A stretch of 8,322 nt of DNA from CAVYYW01 sp963772845 (GTDB lineage Bacteria; Bacillota; Bacilli; Bacillales; Sporolactobacillaceae), in NCBI GenBank assembly GCA_963772845.1, contig CAVYYW010000003.1, positions 1-8,322 on the forward strand, read 5' to 3'. Each line of letters starts with the position of its first letter. Within the stretch, counting starts at the first letter, position 1. The notes beneath the pieces are model-generated. The model made no database searches. It saw only the letters and a program-made list of their open reading frames with translations, and had not been told where the DNA came from. The translations under genes and the position numbers were made by a program. Shown piece by piece: positions 5,352 through 8,322 of the stretch.

Positions 5352-5644
5352 CGGCAGAGCGCACCGCTCCTTTTGGATTTTTTAATCCTGCTGCAAAAGC
5401 CAACTGGATTATTTATGTATAAAAGGATCCTATTTGGGAAGTAGACAATAAATCACCGAAAGTGGACAATAAATCACCAAAAGTGGACAATAAATCACCG
5501 AAAGTGGACAATAGCCTTCAAATGGGAACGGTCCCACGACTTCTTGAAGCACGTTCAAGATCGGTTCGGAAGCTGATTTTCAGATGGACTAGTGAAAATC
5601 AGCTTTACATTCATGAAAAATCCTAAAAAATGATGATTTTTCAT
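5352..5644 (+). repeat. Structured intergenic element, copy B
   Basis: This second copy has the same parts in the same order as copy A: the GAGCG/CGCTC hairpin with T-run, a near-identical 5' stretch, four 21-bp units and GGGAACGGTCCC. The 3' stems are better here: 13 perfect pairs at 5570-5582/5593-5605 with a 10-nt loop, and 10 perfect pairs at 5613-5622/5635-5644. The 29-base gap from copy A shows weak similarity to the bases before copy A and after copy B, so the duplicated unit may be about 321 bp. No transposase, target-site duplication or terminal inverted repeat is seen. Confidence 0.85.
5439..5516 (+). repeat. 21-bp tandem array inside copy B
   Basis: Units begin at 5439, 5460, 5481 and 5502 with an exact 21-base period and the same consensus as in copy A. 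The first unit carries GTAGAC instead of GTGGAC, which puts TAG into the frame that is open in copy A. Unit number is four in both copies. Confidence 0.9.
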
Positions 5645-5706
5645 ACCTTATTTGAATTTTATATAATTTGAACAAATTCACAACGATCGTAATACGAAAT
5701 TCTCCA

Positions 5707-5739
5707 TAAAAAAAGCCTGTCGAGATTGATCGACAGGCT
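5707..5739 (-). terminator. Terminator of ampS
   Basis: AGCCTGTCGA and TCGACAGGCT form a perfect 10-bp stem (5714-5723/5730-5739) with a 6-nt loop. On the minus strand a T-run follows directly. It starts 20 bases after the ampS stop and shields the repeat elements from ampS transcription. Confidence 0.92.
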
Positions 5740-5758
5740 GTTTCGTTATGAGATTGAA

Positions 5759-6991
5759 TTAAAATGCCCAATTCCCGTCTTTAAAGATGGAAACCGTTTC
5801 GCCATTCTGCGTTTCCCCATCAATACTCAGGTCAGCAGAACCGATCATGAAGTCAACATGAGTCAGGCTGGTGTTTGCCCCGCGCTCGTTAAGTTCATTT
5901 TTAGATAAAGAAGCGCCATTTTCAATATTAAACGGATAGGCAGCCCCAATAGCCAGGTGGCAGGAAGCATTCTCGTCAAAAAGGGTGTTGAAGAAAATAA
6001 GTCCTGTGTCTGAAATCGGGGATTGATGCGGCACAAGAGCCACTTCACCGAGACGGTGCGAGCCTTCATCTGTCTCAATAAGGTTTTTCAATGTTTCATA
6101 ACCTTTATCAGCCTTGTAGTCTACAATCCGTCCTTTTTCAAAGGTAAAGGAGAAGTTTTCGATCAGGTTGCCGCCATAGCTTAAAGGCTTTGTGCTGGTG
6201 ACCGTACCGTCAACGCCATCTTTATCAGGCATGCAGAAGACTTCTTCGGTTGGCATGTTGGGAACGAATTTGTGCCCTTCTCCGTTGGTCATCGTTCCGC
6301 CCACCCAGATATGCTTATTGACCAGTTTAATCGTAAGGTCGGTTACGCTTGATTTGTAATGAAGTTGCTTTAAATTCATTTCATTCAATTTCGTTAATTT
6401 TTCGGTTAAGGTTCCGATATGAGCATCCCAGGCTTCAACGGGATCGTCAGCATCGATGCGGGAAATTTTAAATATCTGTTCCCAAAGCGCTTCAACAGCA
6501 TCATCGTTCTTAAGCTCTGAAAAGATTTTTTCAGCCCATTCTTTTGTTGGTGTAGCAACAATCGTCCAGCTGACGAGCGCTGCCTGACGATAATGATTAA
6601 ACGTCTCAAGGGTGGCGGAAGCGACTTTATTTGCTTTCGAGATACGCTTAGGATCCACGCCTTCCAGCAAATCAGGATTAGAAGCCATTATATATAAGAA
6701 GGCGGCGTTTTCCTTTGCTAGTTTCTCGAGGCCTTTTGCCTTCCATTCTGGGTATTCTTCAAAAGCTTCGTCAGGTGCTTGATCAAAGCGGATTTTAGTA
6801 GATTCATCATCATGCCAATCGATAATAACATCTTTTGCTCCGGCAGCGTATGCCGTTTTTGCGACTTCACGAACGTAGTCAGCAGCAATAATAGGGGCGT
6901 TAACCACAAGTTTTTGACCTTTTTGAAGGTTTATCCCTTTCTTAACTGCAACCTCGGCGTATTTTGAAAGCATATCTTGAAAATTAGACAT
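5759..6991 (-). CDS. ampS: Aminopeptidase AmpS (peptidase family M29)
   Basis: This 410-aa cytoplasmic metallo-aminopeptidase removes N-terminal residues from peptides and contributes to peptide turnover. The N-terminal domain (about 1-200) begins FQDMLSKYAEVAVKKG, typical of M29. The C-terminal domain carries the two-metal site: E250 in NMPTEE, E316 in HRLGE, H345 in ENASCHLA, and H378 and D380 in THVDFMIGS. These positions agree closely with those known for Thermus M29 enzymes. Length is full for the family (about 410) and no key residue is missing. The start is ATG 6991. The ribosome binding site AAGGGG lies 10 bases upstream, slightly far. An out-of-frame ATG seven bases before the start opens a frame of only four codons and is ignored. 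The gene is monocistronic, with a possible extended -10 promoter near 7049 and its own terminator. It is divergent from the ykvI-like gene, with no obvious functional link. Confidence 0.95.
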   Translation of the reverse strand: MSNFQDMLSKYAEVAVKKGINLQKGQKLVVNAPIIAADYVREVAKTAYAAGAKDVIIDWHDDESTKIRFDQAPDEAFEEYPEWKAKGLEKLAKENAAFLYIMASNPDLLEGVDPKRISKANKVASATLETFNHYRQAALVSWTIVATPTKEWAEKIFSELKNDDAVEALWEQIFKISRIDADDPVEAWDAHIGTLTEKLTKLNEMNLKQLHYKSSVTDLTIKLVNKHIWVGGTMTNGEGHKFVPNMPTEEVFCMPDKDGVDGTVTSTKPLSYGGNLIENFSFTFEKGRIVDYKADKGYETLKNLIETDEGSHRLGEVALVPHQSPISDTGLIFFNTLFDENASCHLAIGAAYPFNIENGASLSKNELNERGANTSLTHVDFMIGSADLSIDGETQNGETVSIFKDGNWAF

Positions 6992-7043
6992 TCCACATCT
7001 ACCCCTTCCAATATCGTGATTCTTCTGTTAATTTCCACTACTC

Positions 7044-7052
7044 ATTTTATCA
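7044..7052 (-). promoter_or_regulatory. Possible extended -10 promoter of ampS
   Basis: TGATAAAAT on the minus strand (7052-7044) matches TG-n-TAAAAT. It would start transcription near 7037 and give a leader of about 46 nt. No good -35 is seen at 17-18 bases. Nearby palindromes AAAAATATTTTT (7083-7094) and TTGACGGTCAA (7093-7103) could be control sites for either divergent gene. Confidence 0.4.
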
Positions 7053-7158
7053 TACTCTCTTTCATTTGGCGTCCGTCCCGCTAAAAATATTTTTGACGGT
7101 CAATAAATATGAATTAGGTCTTATCTTTTTCCATTCACATAAAATGTAGAAGGGGTCA

Positions 7159-7185
7159 GGACAGGCTTAAGATCTGTCTTTATTT
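7159..7185 (+). terminator. Terminator- or attenuator-like hairpin before the ykvI-like gene
   Basis: GGACAG (7159-7164) pairs with CTGTCT (7174-7179), with one G-U pair and a 9-nt loop, and the region runs into TTTATTT. It lies in the leader of the ykvI-like gene, about 50 bases before its start. The stem is short, so termination would be weak at best. Confidence 0.35.
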
Positions 7186-7231
7186 GATTGAACAATTCTA
7201 AGAAATGCCAAAAGGAAGGTTGCGGTATTTT

Positions 7232-8296
7232 GTGAAAAGAATCCGACTAAGTTTGCAAATTGCTGCGACATATATTGGAACGATCGTAGGAGCGGGTTTC
7301 GCTTCTGGCAAGGAGATTGTACAGTTTTTCACCCAGTATGGAGAATGGGGGACGGCTGGGGTAATTTTGTCCTGCGTCCTTTTTACTTGGCTAGGAACGA
7401 AGGTATTATTGATTTCTCACCGTATCCAGGCACATTCGGTCAACGATTTGCTTCGCCACTTATTTGGCGCTAGGATTGGCACGATACTCCACTGGATGAT
7501 GTTTATTATGCTGCTCGGAACGACATCTGTTATGCTTGCCGGTGCTGGAGCGGTTTTTCGTGAACAGCTTGGCCTATCAGCGATGTTTGGGCGTTTATTT
7601 ACGTGTGTGCTATGTTTTATACTGCTGCTGAGAGGACTTAAAGGTCTGATGTGGATGAATTCGATTGTTGTCCCCATCCTTTTTCTTTTCATTATTGCCT
7701 TATGGATGATGACAGTACCAGGGGCGGAAACGATCACCCATCATGTTCAAGGGTCGGCGGGGCGCCCAGTGATTGCCTTTCTCCAGGCTATTGCCTATGC
7801 CTCTTTTAACCTGGTCTCAGCTTTTGCGGTGCTGGCGCCGCTTGGAAGCGGGATAGAGGACCGAGAAACTGTGAGATTGGGCGGGATATTTGGCGGACTC
7901 GGCTTTTCGTTTCTTCTATTATTAACACACCTTATCCTGCAGCTGCATGTCAAACTGCTGATGCATGACATCCCTCTGGCTGAGCTGGTGAAGATCGGAC
8001 TGCCGTACTGGTTCCATCTTATGTTTGTCGTCGTCATCTATGGAGAAATTTTTTCGACCTTTATAGGGAATCTTTTTGGGATGCTCAGACAGGTAGAAAA
8101 AGGTTCAGCAGAGCCAGGCATCGAATCCGCTCCTTCAAAAAAGCTGATCCTATTTTTCATGATGATTACCCTGTTCATAAGCCAGATTGGGTACAGCGCT
8201 TTAATTCAGGTACTTTACCCAATATACGGCTATATATGCCTGTTGATCCTGTTCTATGTGTCACTCAGAAATGAGAAGAAAATGATCAGTAAATAA
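7232..8296 (+). CDS. ykvI: YkvI-like membrane protein (APC-type transporter fold)
   Basis: This 354-aa protein has about ten hydrophobic segments. It opens with LQIAATYIGTIVGAGFASGKE (residues 8-28), whose glycine-rich break in the first helix is typical of the YkvI family and of APC-superfamily transporters. Further matches to the family include LLGTTSVMLAGAGAVF and LLLRGLKGL. The substrate is unknown; amino-acid or similar small-solute transport is only a fold-based inference. The GTG at 7232 is preferred because it gives the short MKRIRLSLQIA N-terminus usual for the family and has AAGGAAGG at 7212-7219. That spacing (12 bases) is long. An in-frame ATG at 7205 adds nine residues but lacks a clear ribosome binding site. 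The gene appears intact and monocistronic. The 26 bases left after its stop are too few to show a terminator. Confidence 0.82.
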   Translation: MKRIRLSLQIAATYIGTIVGAGFASGKEIVQFFTQYGEWGTAGVILSCVLFTWLGTKVLLISHRIQAHSVNDLLRHLFGARIGTILHWMMFIMLLGTTSVMLAGAGAVFREQLGLSAMFGRLFTCVLCFILLLRGLKGLMWMNSIVVPILFLFIIALWMMTVPGAETITHHVQGSAGRPVIAFLQAIAYASFNLVSAFAVLAPLGSGIEDRETVRLGGIFGGLGFSFLLLLTHLILQLHVKLLMHDIPLAELVKIGLPYWFHLMFVVVIYGEIFSTFIGNLFGMLRQVEKGSAEPGIESAPSKKLILFFMMITLFISQIGYSALIQVLYPIYGYICLLILFYVSLRNEKKMISK

Positions 8297-8322
8297 TGAC
8301 TCAATTGAAAAGACCATTCAGG

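Noticed and set aside
5118..5516. The repeat arrays as a CRISPR array
   Set aside because: The 21-bp units are contiguous with no unique spacers, and no cas gene is present.
5118..5516. The repeat arrays as a DnaA-box replication origin
   Set aside because: The TTGTCCACT units differ from the DnaA box at two positions. There is no dnaA, dnaN or rep gene and no clear AT-rich unwinding region. Kept only as a side possibility.

Overview
The window looks like a chromosomal segment of a low-to-moderate GC Gram-positive bacterium of the order Bacillales, probably a Bacillus-like member of the Bacillaceae. The evidence is strong AGGAGG-type ribosome binding sites, TTG and GTG starts, SigA-type promoters, many stem-plus-T-run terminators, and proteins best matched to Bacillus families (CvfB/YitL, AmpS, YkvI, VanZ-like, ROK sugar kinase). 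The family calls were made by reading motifs, not by database search.

Layout. Positions 1-120 hold the 3' end of an unidentified gene and its terminator. Positions 120-1615 hold a two-gene plus-strand operon: a VanZ-like membrane protein, then the S1-domain RNA-binding protein CvfB, closed by a terminator. After about 230 bases with no convincing gene, a minus-strand formate/nitrite transporter (FNT) family gene occupies 1940-2827. It has a large hairpin terminator and a possible SigB-type promoter. Divergent from it is a ROK-family sugar kinase, 3106-4086.

Positions 4190-4890 carry two small minus-strand genes. One (77 aa) looks like an isolated sigma-factor region-3 helix-turn-helix, with a good SigA promoter and a leader of about 107 nt. 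The other (81 aa) is unrecognised.

Positions 5031-5644 contain two direct copies, about 90% identical, of a non-coding element of roughly 292 bp. Each copy has a terminator-like hairpin, four 21-bp tandem units and two 3' hairpins. This is the least ordinary part of the window. After it come the minus-strand aminopeptidase AmpS (5759-6991) and, divergently, the YkvI-like membrane protein (7232-8296).

The genes do not form one pathway. They read as independent housekeeping or accessory transcription units, each with its own promoter and terminator. The only clear operon is vanZ-like/cvfB. The best candidates for something undescribed are the duplicated structured element and the orphan sigma-like small protein. 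There is no CRISPR array, tRNA, rRNA, transposase or phage gene in the window.
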